A stretch of DNA of 64,000 nucleotides from Candidatus Symbiothrix sp. (GTDB lineage: Bacteria; Bacteroidota; Bacteroidia; Bacteroidales; Azobacteroidaceae): NCBI GenBank assembly GCA_031261285.1, contig JAISKM010000070.1, positions 1 to 64,000 on the forward strand, read 5' to 3'. A program made the translations under genes and the position numbers. Of this stretch, positions 7,842 through 16,688 are shown in pieces. How positions within the stretch are numbered: position 1 is the first letter of the stretch; each line of letters opens with the position of its first letter. The notes beneath the pieces are model-generated. The model was not told the DNA's origin and searched no databases. It saw nothing but the letters and a program-made list of their open reading frames with translations.

Positions 7842-8762
7842 TTATTTGTTTACTTGAAATTTCGTGTTGCCGTTCACAAGAAAATCGACGATTTGCTTTG
7901 CTGCTGCTACACCGGCGTTGTTGTTGGCTTCTGCCGTTTGGGCGCCCATCTTTTTCGGGGTTGAAAAATAGCGTTTTGCAAATTTTTCTTTCAATTCGGC
8001 GTCGTTGCCCGGCATGATGTCCGTCACATATTTGAAATCGGGACGGGCTTCCATTACCTTCACCAATTCGGCTTCGTTGATGACCTCCTTGCGTGCTGTG
8101 TTGACCAAAACCGCGCCTTTCGGCATTTTGTTCAATAAAGCGGCGTTGATGGAATTTTTCGTTTCAGCCGTTGCAGGGATGTGCAGAGAGATGAATTGAC
8201 TGGTCGCGTAGAGTTCTTCGGCGGAAGAAACCGCTTTCACGCCATCGTTTTCAATCACTTCTTTCGGACAGAACGCGTCGTAGGCATAAATTTCCATGCC
8301 GAAACCTTTGGCGATGCGTGCCACATTGCGTCCGACATTGCCATAGGCGTGGATGCCCAATTTTTTGCCCCTCAATTCACTGCCTGAACTGCCGTCATAG
8401 AAATTGCGCACGGCATACACCATCAAGCCGAGTGCCAATTCTGCCACGGCATTGGAATTTTGTCCGGGTGTGTTCATCACCACCACGTTGTGGGCAGTTG
8501 CAGCAGCCAAATCCACATTGTCGTAACCCGCACCGGCGCGCACCACGATTTTCAATGCTTTGGCAGCGTCCAACACTTCCGCGTCGATGATGTCGCTTCG
8601 GATGATGATGGCGTTGGCATCGTGTACGGCATCCAACAACTGCGATTTTTCCGTATACTTCTCTAACAGAGCCAGTTCCATGCCGGCGCCGTCAATCACT
8701 TCTTTAATGCCTTTCACTGCTTCTGCCGCAAATGGCTTGTCTGTAGCTATTAAAATTTTCAT
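7842..8762 (-). CDS. serA: D-3-phosphoglycerate dehydrogenase-like protein
   Basis: 306 aa, the short form lacking a C-terminal ACT regulatory domain. D-isomer 2-hydroxyacid dehydrogenase fold: NAD-binding GIHAYGNVGRNVA near 136-148, HIPATAETKN, and VNTARKEVI. Where many family members have GGHT the sequence is GAQTAEAN, so the usual catalytic His is replaced by Gln; I believe this is common in Bacteroidales orthologues. Expected to oxidise 3-phosphoglycerate as the first step of serine synthesis. No serC is adjacent. ATG at 8762. Confidence 0.85.
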   Translation of the reverse strand: MKILIATDKPFAAEAVKGIKEVIDGAGMELALLEKYTEKSQLLDAVHDANAIIIRSDIIDAEVLDAAKALKIVVRAGAGYDNVDLAAATAHNVVVMNTPGQNSNAVAELALGLMVYAVRNFYDGSSGSELRGKKLGIHAYGNVGRNVARIAKGFGMEIYAYDAFCPKEVIENDGVKAVSSAEELYATSQFISLHIPATAETKNSINAALLNKMPKGAVLVNTARKEVINEAELVKVMEARPDFKYVTDIMPGNDAELKEKFAKRYFSTPKKMGAQTAEANNNAGVAAAKQIVDFLVNGNTKFQVNK

Positions 8763-8785
8763 ATTTTATAATATTAGAATATAAG

Positions 8786-10159
8786 TTATTGTGCGAATTT
8801 TACGCCTTGCAATTTATTCCAGCCACCACGCGTGAAGTCGGGAATTTCTACCGGAGCAGAGCCGTTGTCCAATGAAATTTCCGTCAATGGAATCAACGAA
8901 CACCATTCTGCGAGGTCATACACGTCCATATCTAATGGCAACCCTTTTTGCAAGCAGTAAACCAAACGGTAGTCCATGATGAAGTCCATACCGCCGTGAC
9001 CGCCGACTTTCTTTGCTTTTTCCTCGATGTCTTTGGCAATCGGGTGTTTGTATTTTTCCAACAAGGATTTTTGAACGTCAGCCGGCAAAAAGCGGTGCGC
9101 CGTCAAATTTTCGTGATTTCCGGCTACAGCAGGGTCAATGTCGCCGCCATCCAAAGCAATGCCTTCCACCGGATATTTGTTTACAAACCCTTTTGTGCCG
9201 GTCAATTGATACATGCGGTTGTAAGGACGCGGGGAAGTCACATCGTGTTCAATCAAAATAGATTTGCCTTTTTCCGTGCCAATCAAAGTGGATGTGTGGT
9301 CGCCATTGCGGAAGTTTGATGTGTCGTGATTGTCTTGTTTTTCTTTGATAAATGCCGGATTACCAATGGCTTTTGTGTCCACAGACACCAAATAATTCAA
9401 CTTGTCGCCCCGGTGAATGTTCATCGCCATACAAACCGGACCTAAGCCGTGAGTAGGATACAAATCGCCACGATGTGCTTCATTGTATTTCATACGCCAA
9501 TTGTCCCAATATTGATTCCAATAGGGTTGCAAACCGTGAATGTAAGCCCCTTCGCCATGAATCACTTCGCCCAACAATCCTTGTTGCACCATATTGAGCG
9601 TGGTTAATTCAAAAAAATCATAGACGCAATTTTCAAGCGGCATACAGTGTTTGCGCGTTTGTTCCGATGTATTGATTAACGCCCAAATGTCGTCCATTGT
9701 CAGGGCAGAAGGTACTTCGATGGCGACATGTTTGCCGTCTTTCATCGCTTGTAAGCCAACAGGCACGTGGTGCGCCCAATCCGTAGCCACATAAATCAAA
9801 TCCACATTAGGCAACGCGGTCACTTGATGGTACACCGCAGTGTCACCATAAAATTCCAACGCTTTGGGCTTGCCGTATTTTGCCAATGTCTGTTGTGCTT
9901 TCTCCACATTTTCTTGCACCACATCACAAAGCGCCACGATTTCCACACCATCAATTTGTGCCCAGCGAGGAATTGCACTTTGCCCACGCATGCCTAATCC
10001 GACGAAAGCCACGCGCACGGTAGGGATTGGAGTAGCGGTTAATTGAAGCACGTCCGTTTGTCCGGCAGGGCGTACAGGCGTTTTTGTTTTAATGACATCC
10101 GCGAATGATGTCATGCTGAATAAGGCGCAGCAGATCGCCAAAATTAATTTATTTTTCAT
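8786..10159 (-). CDS. GH109 alpha-N-acetylgalactosaminidase-type oxidoreductase, secreted
   Basis: 457 aa with a signal peptide (1-20, ending SFAD). Gfo/Idh/MocA Rossmann domain (VRVAFVGLGMRG near 49-60, ALCDV), IYVATDWAHH, AIEVPSAL, and the GH109 signature HRGDLYPTHGLGPV. GH109 enzymes use a bound NAD to remove terminal alpha-GalNAc from glycoproteins such as mucins. The next gene upstream is an N-acetylhexosamine kinase-like protein, so the pair would release and phosphorylate GalNAc. Periplasmic or outer-membrane location inferred. Confidence 0.88.
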   Translation of the reverse strand: MKNKLILAICCALFSMTSFADVIKTKTPVRPAGQTDVLQLTATPIPTVRVAFVGLGMRGQSAIPRWAQIDGVEIVALCDVVQENVEKAQQTLAKYGKPKALEFYGDTAVYHQVTALPNVDLIYVATDWAHHVPVGLQAMKDGKHVAIEVPSALTMDDIWALINTSEQTRKHCMPLENCVYDFFELTTLNMVQQGLLGEVIHGEGAYIHGLQPYWNQYWDNWRMKYNEAHRGDLYPTHGLGPVCMAMNIHRGDKLNYLVSVDTKAIGNPAFIKEKQDNHDTSNFRNGDHTSTLIGTEKGKSILIEHDVTSPRPYNRMYQLTGTKGFVNKYPVEGIALDGGDIDPAVAGNHENLTAHRFLPADVQKSLLEKYKHPIAKDIEEKAKKVGGHGGMDFIMDYRLVYCLQKGLPLDMDVYDLAEWCSLIPLTEISLDNGSAPVEIPDFTRGGWNKLQGVKFAQ

Positions 10160-10185
10160 ATTTTATTATTTTTCGTTTATTTTTT

Positions 10186-10252
10186 GTCATGGCGGGCTTG
10201 ACCCGCTATCCCCCGAAACAACGAGGGGTTTGCGGGTCAAGCCCGCAATGAC
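10186..10252. repeat. 67-bp palindromic (REP-like) element
   Basis: 21-nt arms (10186-10206 and 10232-10252) pair with one mismatch and enclose an inner CCCC/GGGG stem. The right arm provides the last codons and the TGA of the kinase gene at 10237. Related arms (TCAAGYCCGCAATGAC) recur at 14285, 18547 and 20150. Confidence 0.85.
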
Positions 10253-11328
10253 GCCTCTGTTACAATTGCTTGCAATTTATCCTGATTGCGCTCCAATTCT
10301 TGCAGCAGTTTTAACTGTGCTTTGGTGCGTTGGAGGTTGTGTTCAGGGTGCTGAATTTTGTAATAGGTATCGCCATTCAAATAGTCTGTGAAAAAGCGAA
10401 CGGTCTGCATATAGGTCAGCAGGCGTGCGCCAAACGGCAGATTTTCGATTTCGATGGGCAATAAAAAGCTGCTTGCGGTTTCCAAATAGCCTTTGGTGTA
10501 AGCCTCAAAAATGTCCACATTCACACCCACTTTGTTCAAATCGGCATCGTCTTCGTCGCCTGTATTCGCTCCTGTGCGGATAAAATCGCCAAAATCGGAC
10601 AATACAAATCCCGGCATCACCGTATCCAGATCCACTACACAGAGGATTTTACCGTCTTCACCAAACAACACATTATTCACTTTCGTGTCGCAATGGTTGA
10701 TGCGTTTCGGCAGTTTGCCTTCGCGATTCAAGCGATTGGCTTTGCACATTTCTTCAGCGCGATTTTCTATTTCCTTGATAATTTCCTTGTTACTCGCCAC
10801 ACGACCCGCTTTATCGTTTTTTAGGGCTTCGCGAAACTCTTCCAAACGAAATTCCATGTTGTGGAAATTCGGAATTGTTTCCTCGATTTTTTCCGGAATA
10901 TCTACCAGGTAGCCCTGAAATTCGCCAAAAGCCTTGCCTGCTTCATACGCCAATGCGGGTGTGATAGCATCGTAGCCTTTTCCGCCGGAGATAAACAGGT
11001 AGATGCGCCAATAGTTTTCGCCATCGAAATGAAAGAGTTTGCCGTCTTTTGTCGGGATAATGGTCAGCGTTTTGCGTTCGATGTCTGTTTCGCCTTTGGC
11101 TTTCAATTTTTTACGAATGTGGTTTGTCACGTGTTGAATATTGTTTTGCAACAGTTCCACATCCTTAAAAATGGCGTGATTGACACGTTGCAACAGGTAA
11201 TCCGGTGCGTCCGCTTCTTTTGTTTTTACGCGAAACGAGTCGTTGATGAGGCCTGCTCCCAGTGGCGCGATGCCTTCCGGTGTACCTTTCAGGTCGAATT
11301 TGTTTACTAAATCAAAGTATTTATCCAT
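10237..11328 (-). CDS. N-acetylhexosamine 1-kinase-like phosphotransferase
   Basis: 363 aa, aminoglycoside phosphotransferase/NahK-type kinase fold. Seen: LGAGLINDSF near 23-32 as nucleotide loop, INHCDTKVNNVLF as catalytic loop and VVDLDTVMPG as metal-binding loop. NahK phosphorylates GalNAc/GlcNAc at C1 in the mucin-sugar salvage route, which fits the adjacent GH109 gene. The final residues (IVTEASLRA) are encoded by the REP-like element, so the C-terminal tail has been rewritten. ATG 11328. Confidence 0.85.
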   Translation of the reverse strand: MDKYFDLVNKFDLKGTPEGIAPLGAGLINDSFRVKTKEADAPDYLLQRVNHAIFKDVELLQNNIQHVTNHIRKKLKAKGETDIERKTLTIIPTKDGKLFHFDGENYWRIYLFISGGKGYDAITPALAYEAGKAFGEFQGYLVDIPEKIEETIPNFHNMEFRLEEFREALKNDKAGRVASNKEIIKEIENRAEEMCKANRLNREGKLPKRINHCDTKVNNVLFGEDGKILCVVDLDTVMPGFVLSDFGDFIRTGANTGDEDDADLNKVGVNVDIFEAYTKGYLETASSFLLPIEIENLPFGARLLTYMQTVRFFTDYLNGDTYYKIQHPEHNLQRTKAQLKLLQELERNQDKLQAIVTEASLRA

Positions 11329-11339
11329 GATATTAAAAA

Positions 11340-11367
11340 AATTATGAATTATGAATTATGAATTATG
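11340..11367. repeat. AATTATG x4 heptamer repeat
   Basis: Four exact consecutive AATTATG units upstream of the hexosamine kinase gene. Confidence 0.9.
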
Positions 11368-11440
11368 TTCGACCCCTACGGGGTCGGATGTTTATAGCCA
11401 ATTTGTTTTTCTATAAATATGCGACCCCGTAGGGGTCGAA
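11368..11440. repeat. 73-bp hairpin element between tdh-like and kinase genes
   Basis: Outer arms TTCGACCCCTACGGGGTCG (11368-11386) and its exact reverse complement (11422-11440); each arm is itself nearly palindromic. An inner stem TTTATAG/CTATAAA (11391-11397, 11411-11417) makes the whole a nested hairpin. No transposase; MITE- or REP-like. Confidence 0.85.
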
Positions 11441-11444
11441 TTAA

Positions 11445-12401
11445 TTAATCACTAATTATTTTCCGGCGCAAGACCTTTATCATGTCCGTTGTCATTGCGT
11501 CGAGGTTGTATTTTGGATTCCATCCCCATTCTTCGCGGGCGCAAGTGTCGTCGAGGCGATCCGGCCACGATTCTGCGATGGCTTGTTTGAGGGGATCCAC
11601 GTCGTAAACCATTTCAAACGTTGGAATTTGCTTTTTGATGGCTTGATACAGCATGTTCGGTTCAAGACTCATCGCTGCGATATTGAACGAGTTACGGTGT
11701 TTCAATTTGGTTGGGTCGGCTTCCATCAAATTCACACAAGCATCCAGCGCGTCGGGCATATACATCAAATCCATGTACGTCCCCTGTTTGATGGGGCACG
11801 TGAATGTTTCGCCTGCAACGGCTTTGTAATAGATGTCGACGGCATAATCTGTTGTTCCGCCGCCGGGCAACGTCAGATTGGAAATCAGTCCAGGGAAACG
11901 CACCGACCGCGTATCGACGCCAAAACGGGTAAAATAATAGTCGCTCAGTAATTCACCTGCCACTTTGGTGACGCCATACATGGTTGTCGGACGCTGTATG
12001 GTATCTTGTGGCGTCGGATTCGGCGGTGTGCCGGGTCCAAAAGCACCGATCGAACTGGGGGTAAAAACAGCACAGCCGACCTCACGAGCTATTTCCAAGC
12101 AATTGATCAAAGCGCCCATGCCCACATTCCAGCTAAGCATTGGATTTTTCTCGGCTGCTGCCGATAGAATCGCCACCATATTATATATGGTATCAATGTT
12201 GTATTTTTTGACCGCATCAGCTATTTGTTGGCGATTCGTCGCATCAATTTCCACGGTTGGTCCTTCGTCAAAAAAGCCGTCAGGGTAGGGTGGGGCGATG
12301 TATCCGCACACCACATTATCGCGTCCGTAAAGGCTTCGCAGTTTTTTACTCAGTTCCGAACCGATTTGTCCGGTACTCCCGATAATAAGTATTTTTTTCA
12401 T
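11445..12401 (-). CDS. L-threonine 3-dehydrogenase, SDR type
   Basis: About 318 aa. Extended SDR fold: GSTGQIGSEL glycine motif near the N-terminus and YGVTK active-site motif, with SSIGAFGPGTPP and the epimerase-like SVRFPGLI segment characteristic of the SDR-type threonine dehydrogenases that give 2-amino-3-ketobutyrate. An upstream TTG start at 12431 falls inside the -7 box (12428-12436), so ATG 12401 is chosen. Standalone gene. Confidence 0.88.
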   Translation of the reverse strand: MKKILIIGSTGQIGSELSKKLRSLYGRDNVVCGYIAPPYPDGFFDEGPTVEIDATNRQQIADAVKKYNIDTIYNMVAILSAAAEKNPMLSWNVGMGALINCLEIAREVGCAVFTPSSIGAFGPGTPPNPTPQDTIQRPTTMYGVTKVAGELLSDYYFTRFGVDTRSVRFPGLISNLTLPGGGTTDYAVDIYYKAVAGETFTCPIKQGTYMDLMYMPDALDACVNLMEADPTKLKHRNSFNIAAMSLEPNMLYQAIKKQIPTFEMVYDVDPLKQAIAESWPDRLDDTCAREEWGWNPKYNLDAMTTDMIKVLRRKIISD

Positions 12402-12427
12402 GTAATAGTTGTGTAACAAAATCGAAT

Positions 12428-12436
12428 GCAAAAGTA
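12428..12436 (-). promoter_or_regulatory. -7 element for threonine dehydrogenase
   Basis: Minus strand TACTTTTGC, 26 nt before ATG 12401; decides the start choice. Confidence 0.6.
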
Positions 12437-12539
12437 CATATTTTTTTGCAACAGAGCAAGCCTTTTTTCACAAATTATGCAAGTAAAAAAAATATTTTAA
12501 TTTTTTTTCAAAAACATTTGCAGAATAAAAAAAATGTTG

Positions 12540-12548
12540 TACCTTTGC
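12540..12548 (+). promoter_or_regulatory. -7 element of tRNA-Asp promoter
   Basis: TACCTTTGC with TTTG (12517-12520) 19 nt upstream; the tRNA starts 40 nt downstream. Confidence 0.75.
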
Positions 12549-12588
12549 ACCGCAATTGAGAGCAATCCTGATTGTTGGTACAAAAATT

Positions 12589-12662
12589 GGTTCGGTAGTT
12601 CAGTTGGTTAGAATGCCGCCCTGTCACGGCGGAGGTCGCGGGTTCGAGTCCCGTCCGGACCG
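12589..12662 (+). tRNA. tRNA-Asp (GTC)
   Basis: 74-nt cloverleaf. Acceptor GGTTCGG pairs with CCGGACC (one G-U), anticodon stem CCGCC/GGCGG encloses loop CTGTCAC with anticodon GTC, T-arm GGTTCGAGTCC is present, discriminator G. CCA is not encoded. Confidence 0.97.
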
Positions 12663-12691
12663 CAATAAACGTTGATTATCAACGATTTGCA

Positions 12692-12749
12692 AAAAAAAAG
12701 GACTAAATCAGGGACTTAATCCCTTTTAGTCCTTTCTTTTTTTTAATCA
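12692..12749 (+). terminator. Rho-independent terminator of tRNA-Asp
   Basis: AAAGGACTAAA pairs with TTTTAGTCCTTT around a small GGGA/TCCC inner stem, followed by a T-run; A-rich on the other side, so possibly bidirectional. Confidence 0.85.
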
Positions 12750-12775
12750 AAAATGAGATGATACATATTGAATAA

Positions 12776-12934
12776 TCATAATTCAAGCCACGTTTCCATG
12801 TGTTCATTACTAATATAAGTATCCGACGGATTTTTCTTTTTCCTCATATTTGTCGTGGATATTACAATCGGTCGTTTGGTATCAACGATTGGGGCGAGAT
12901 AGGCACGCCGCCATAAACTTATTGTTATAATCAC
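12776..12934 (-). other. small ORF overlapping lolE stop; possible gene fragment
   Basis: GTG at 12934 overlaps the TGA of the lolE-like gene; the frame is open for 52 codons with plausible protein texture (LWRRAYLAPIVDTKRPIVIS, then KKKNPSDTY). I do not recognise it. It may be a decayed fragment or a translationally coupled small protein. Confidence 0.3.
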
Positions 12935-14280
12935 TCAAACCGAATGGTTTTTGCCGGTGCAATCTTGGCGACCAAATAGGAGGGTCCAATCAGCATTAGG
13001 AGGGTGCACAGGAGCACGCCCAAATTGATGAGTGCCCACGCGCTAAACGTTAGATTGATAGGCGCTTCGGTGAGATAATAGACATTCGGATCTAATTTGA
13101 AGATGCCAAATTGCTTTTGAATAAAGCACAATCCTACTGCAATCAGATTGCCCCAAAAGAGACCTTTTGTCATCAGAAAAACGGAGAGATGCAGAAATAT
13201 CTTGCGAATATTGGTGTCGTTTTCGCCCATGGATTTCAAAATGCCAATCATATTGGCGCGCTCCAAAATGATGATAAGCAGTCCGGAAATCATAGAAAAC
13301 CCCGCTACAAGCATCATCAACAGCAAAATAACAGCCACATTCATATCCAAAACGTCCAACCACGCGAAAATCATCGGATTGATTTGTTTGATGGAACGCA
13401 CGTAATAAGGATTACCCAGTGCATCGGTCTGACCGGACAAATTCAAAAACATCGTTTCGTATGTTTGGTCAAGTTGATTGTAGTCATCAACCAAAATTTC
13501 CAAACCGCTGACAAGAGTGTAGGTATTGCGGGGCGTAGCCCGCAACGCAATGACGCTACTATCTGAGGTCGTTGGTAACTGGTAACTGATAACTGGTAAC
13601 TGGTAACTGGTAACTGCCAACTGCCAATTGTTTAAACGTTGAATTTGCTGAATGTCTGTCAGGATAAAGAGGTTGTCGTAATCAGAAAAATGGGTTTGAT
13701 AAATGCCGGCAATGCGAAATTTGCGTGCCTGAATGCGGTCGCTCATCAAGTAGGTAACAAAACTGTCGCCCAGTTTGAGTTGCATTTTGTCTGCAATATT
13801 TTGAGAGATCACGACTTGTGAACTGAGGGAATCGGGACTGATGGTTAGAATGTCGCCGCCGGTCAGATTTTCTCGAAAAAACGTCCAATCAAAATCAGTG
13901 TCGATACCTTTCAGGACTACCCCTTGTGCCAGATTATTCGCTTTTATCAATGCCGGCATCGTGGCGTAGGATTGGACATGACGGACATTAGGCAGCATCC
14001 GCAACGCACTTAACAGACTGTCGGAAACAGCTATCGGCTGCGTGTCGTAGGCTGCATTGCCGGTTGGTGGTGTGATTTGGATATGCGAACCGAAGCCAAT
14101 CACTTTATTGCGAACTTCCTTTTGAAATCCGGACGTGACGGCAACAGACAGAATCATCACCACCAATCCGAGTGTCATGCTGATGATTGCAATGCGGATG
14201 GCCGGTGAGGATTCCAACTTCGCCTCTTTTTTGTCGGAAAAGAGGCGTTTAGCAATGAAAAAAGACAAATTACTTTTCAC
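12931..14280 (-). CDS. LolC/LolE-type lipoprotein-releasing ABC permease
   Basis: About 449 aa. N-terminal MacB/FtsX-like layout: helix near residues 30-50 (IAIISMTLGLVVMILSVAVTSGFQKEV), a large periplasmic domain, then three C-terminal helices with KSMGENDTNIRKIF. Works with an LolD ATPase to release outer-membrane lipoproteins from the inner membrane. Start: a TTG at 14307 lies in a REP element; GTG 14280 gives the usual MKSNLSFFIAKR start. The periplasmic domain carries an insertion made by a palindrome and eight 7-bp repeats (13528-13629), giving a seven-residue protein repeat (TSYQLPV). Five bp after recA in the ORF sense, but separated by the REP. Confidence 0.88.
   Translation of the reverse strand: MKSNLSFFIAKRLFSDKKEAKLESSPAIRIAIISMTLGLVVMILSVAVTSGFQKEVRNKVIGFGSHIQITPPTGNAAYDTQPIAVSDSLLSALRMLPNVRHVQSYATMPALIKANNLAQGVVLKGIDTDFDWTFFRENLTGGDILTISPDSLSSQVVISQNIADKMQLKLGDSFVTYLMSDRIQARKFRIAGIYQTHFSDYDNLFILTDIQQIQRLNNWQLAVTSYQLPVISYQLPTTSDSSVIALRATPRNTYTLVSGLEILVDDYNQLDQTYETMFLNLSGQTDALGNPYYVRSIKQINPMIFAWLDVLDMNVAVILLLMMLVAGFSMISGLLIIILERANMIGILKSMGENDTNIRKIFLHLSVFLMTKGLFWGNLIAVGLCFIQKQFGIFKLDPNVYYLTEAPINLTFSAWALINLGVLLCTLLMLIGPSYLVAKIAPAKTIRFE
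13574..13629. repeat. eight contiguous 7-bp repeats inside lolE
   Basis: Units GGTAACT x2, GATAACT, GGTAACT x3, GCCAACT, GCCAATT without gaps (56 bp). Translated on the minus strand into a 7-aa periodic segment. A neighbouring palindrome with GCGGG/CCCGC arms lies at 13528-13543. Confidence 0.95.
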
Positions 14281-14284
14281 GTCT

Positions 14285-14309
14285 GTCGTTGCGGGCTCGA
14301 CCCGCAATC
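14285..14309. repeat. REP-like palindrome between recA and lolE
   Basis: GTTGCGGGCTCGACCCGCAA type palindrome; same family as 10186-10252. Confidence 0.75.
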
Positions 14310-14312
14310 CCC

Positions 14313-15341
14313 TTATTTCTTCGGAGACAACTTTTCACTGATTTTTGCTTCAATTTCGTCGGCTAATTCGGGATTGTCTTTCAACATTTCTTTGGCAGCA
14401 TCCCGTCCCTGACCGATTTTTGTGTCGCCGTAGGAATACCAGCTGCCACTTTTCTTGATGATATCCAATTCCGCACCCAGGTCTACGAGTTCACCGATCT
14501 TAGACACTCCTTCGCCAAACATGATGTCAAATTCAGCTTTGCGGAAAGGTGGCGCCACTTTGTTTTTCACCACTTTCACGCGGGTTTGATTACCCATCAC
14601 GGTATCACCGTCTTTGATAGGCGTGCTCTTGCGAATATCCAAACGCACCGAAGCGTAAAATTTCAGAGCATTACCCCCTGTGGTGGTTTCCGGATTACCA
14701 AACATGATGCCGATTTTGTCGCGCAACTGATTGATAAAGATGCAAGTCGTGTTCGTTTTACTGATGGCAGCCGTCAACTTGCGCATCGCTTGCGACATCA
14801 AACGGGCATGCAAACCCATTTTGGAATCGCCCATTTCGCCTTCCAATTCGGCTTTTGGCGTCAATGCAGCCACAGAGTCAATCACGATGATGTCAATAGC
14901 TGATGATCGAATCAACTGCTCGGTGATTTCCAACGCCTGTTCGCCCGAGTCGGGTTGCGAAATCAACAAGTTTTCTACGTCCACGCCCAATTTCTCCGCG
15001 TAGAATCGATCAAACGCATGTTCGGCATCCACAAAAGCAGCAATCCCACCTAATTTTTGGGCTTCTGCAATCGCGTGAATTGCCAAAGTAGTTTTTCCGG
15101 ACGATTCCGGACCGTAGATTTCAATCACCCGTCCGCGAGGATAACCTCCAACGCCCAGAGCGGCGTTCAGTCCAACCGACCCTGTTGGGATGACGGCAAC
15201 TTCTTCGACAATGCTGTCGCCCATCTTCATGATGGAGCCTTTGCCGTAGTTTTTTTCGATTTTGTCCATGGCGGCTTTTAGAGCCTTCAATTTTTCAGAG
15301 TTAACTTCTGATTTTTCCACTTTTTGTTCTTTTTCACTCAT
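14313..15341 (-). CDS. recA: Recombinase RecA
   Basis: 342 aa. Walker A GPESSGKT at 77-84, [13 protein letters not shown]-type region, [10 protein letters not shown] as Walker [11 protein letters not shown] and TGGNALKFY loops. Promotes strand exchange and LexA-type self-cleavage. N-terminus begins [10 protein letters not shown], acceptable for Bacteroidota. Only the REP lies between it and lolE. Confidence 0.98.
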   Translation of the reverse strand: MSEKEQKVEKSEVNSEKLKALKAAMDKIEKNYGKGSIMKMGDSIVEEVAVIPTGSVGLNAALGVGGYPRGRVIEIYGPESSGKTTLAIHAIAEAQKLGGIAAFVDAEHAFDRFYAEKLGVDVENLLISQPDSGEQALEITEQLIRSSAIDIIVIDSVAALTPKAELEGEMGDSKMGLHARLMSQAMRKLTAAISKTNTTCIFINQLRDKIGIMFGNPETTTGGNALKFYASVRLDIRKSTPIKDGDTVMGNQTRVKVVKNKVAPPFRKAEFDIMFGEGVSKIGELVDLGAELDIIKKSGSWYSYGDTKIGQGRDAAKEMLKDNPELADEIEAKISEKLSPKK

Positions 15342-15377
15342 TTTTTTTAATTTTTAAATTGTTTTGTTTTTTATATG

Positions 15378-16586
15378 TTACATCTCTAAATCGGCGTTTA
15401 GGATTTCGTGCCAAGGCAAGCCTTGCTTATTTAGCTGCTCCATGAACGGATCCGGGTCGAATTGTTCGACGTTGAAAACACCCGGTTCACGCCACAATCC
15501 TTTCATAAACATCATTGCGCCAATCATTGCCGGCACGCCGGTTGTGTAGCTCACGCCTTGTGCGCCTGTTTCTTTGTACGCGTCCTGATGCTTGCAGTTG
15601 TTGTATATATAATAGGTCAACTCTTTGCCGTTTTTGTCGCTGCCTTTGATGCGGCAGCCGATGCTGGTTTCGCCCGTGTAATTTTCGCCGAGTTCGCCCG
15701 GATCGGGGAGCACGGCTTTCAAAAATTGGATGGGGACGATTTCTACACCATTATATATAATCGGATCGATGCGTGCCATCCCGATATTCTGAATCACGCG
15801 CAAATGAGTCAGATATTCCTGTCCAAACGTCATCCAGAAGCGTGCACGCTTCAAAGAAGGATAATTTTTAACCAACGATTCCAATTCTTCGTGATAGATG
15901 ACATACGATTCTTTCGGCCCTATGTTAGGGTAGTTCAATGCTTGATGAATTTCGTGCGGCTCTGTAATCACCCATTTGCCGTTTTCCCAATATTTGCCTT
16001 TTTGAGTCACTTCGCGAATGTTAATTTCCGGGTTGAAGTTCGTCGCAAAAGCCTTACCGTGGTCACCAGCATTGCAATCCACGATGTCTAAATAGTCCAT
16101 CCGGCTGAAATGATGCTTCGCAGCATACGCCGTGAAAATACTGGTCACGCCCGGGTCAAAGCCACAGCCCAGAATGGCTGTCAACCCTGCTTTTTTGAAT
16201 TTATCCTGATACGCCCATTGCCACTTATATTCAAACTTGGCTTCATCTTTCGGTTCGTAATTAGCTGTGTCCAAATAGTTTACACCGGCCTCGAGGCACG
16301 CGTCCATAATCGTCAAATCCTGATAGGGTAGAGCGACGTTGAGCACCAGTTCCGGTTGAAAACTACGAAACAACTTGACCAAACCGGACACATTGTCGGC
16401 ATCAACTTGTGCCGTTTGGATTTTTTTGTTGCCATACTTCGTGCCGATAGCGTTTGCAATAGCATCACACTTGGATTTCGTCCGGCTTGCCAGCATAATT
16501 TCGCTGAATACGGCATGATTTTGGGCGACTTTATGGGCTACAACCGTTCCCACACCGCCTGCACCAATGATTAAGATTTTTGACAT
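15378..16586 (-). CDS. carboxynorspermidine dehydrogenase (saccharopine dehydrogenase family)
   Basis: 402 aa. Rossmann GAGGVGTVVAHK at the start; LNVALPYQDLTIMDACLEAGVNYLDTA and GCGFDPGVTSIFTAYA are typical of carboxyspermidine/carboxynorspermidine synthase, the alternative spermidine route of Bacteroidota. The partner decarboxylase (nspC) is not in the window. ATG 16586. Confidence 0.9.
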   Translation of the reverse strand: MSKILIIGAGGVGTVVAHKVAQNHAVFSEIMLASRTKSKCDAIANAIGTKYGNKKIQTAQVDADNVSGLVKLFRSFQPELVLNVALPYQDLTIMDACLEAGVNYLDTANYEPKDEAKFEYKWQWAYQDKFKKAGLTAILGCGFDPGVTSIFTAYAAKHHFSRMDYLDIVDCNAGDHGKAFATNFNPEINIREVTQKGKYWENGKWVITEPHEIHQALNYPNIGPKESYVIYHEELESLVKNYPSLKRARFWMTFGQEYLTHLRVIQNIGMARIDPIIYNGVEIVPIQFLKAVLPDPGELGENYTGETSIGCRIKGSDKNGKELTYYIYNNCKHQDAYKETGAQGVSYTTGVPAMIGAMMFMKGLWREPGVFNVEQFDPDPFMEQLNKQGLPWHEILNADLEM

Positions 16587-16622
16587 GTTATCAATTTTTA
16601 TTTTTTTGCAAAGATAATAAAT

Positions 16623-16654
16623 AGTTATGAATTATGAGTTATGAATTATGAGTT
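16623..16654. repeat. AGTTATG/AATTATG heptamer array
   Basis: Alternating AGTTATG, AATTATG, AGTTATG, AATTATG units with a partial fifth. Followed by a partial copy of the TGAACTGTGATT-type dispersed element (about 16659-16693) in which the MerR gene ends. Confidence 0.9.
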
Positions 16655-16688
16655 TTTTTAATCATAGTCCATCACAAAATCAAAAAAA

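Noticed and set aside
7842-8762. serA-like gene as inactive because of the missing GGHT histidine
   Set aside because: The GAQTAEAN form appears to be usual in Bacteroidales homologues, so no claim of loss of function is made.
8948-9319. Long antisense ORFs in the GH109 gene and similar shadows across the window
   Set aside because: Entirely opposite conserved genes, no recognisable domains; codon-shadow effect.
12402-12431. TTG start of threonine dehydrogenase
   Set aside because: Overlaps the -7 box TACTTTTGC, so it would not be in the transcript.
13574-13629. Heptamer array as a miniature CRISPR
   Set aside because: Units are contiguous 7-mers without spacers, inside a coding gene.
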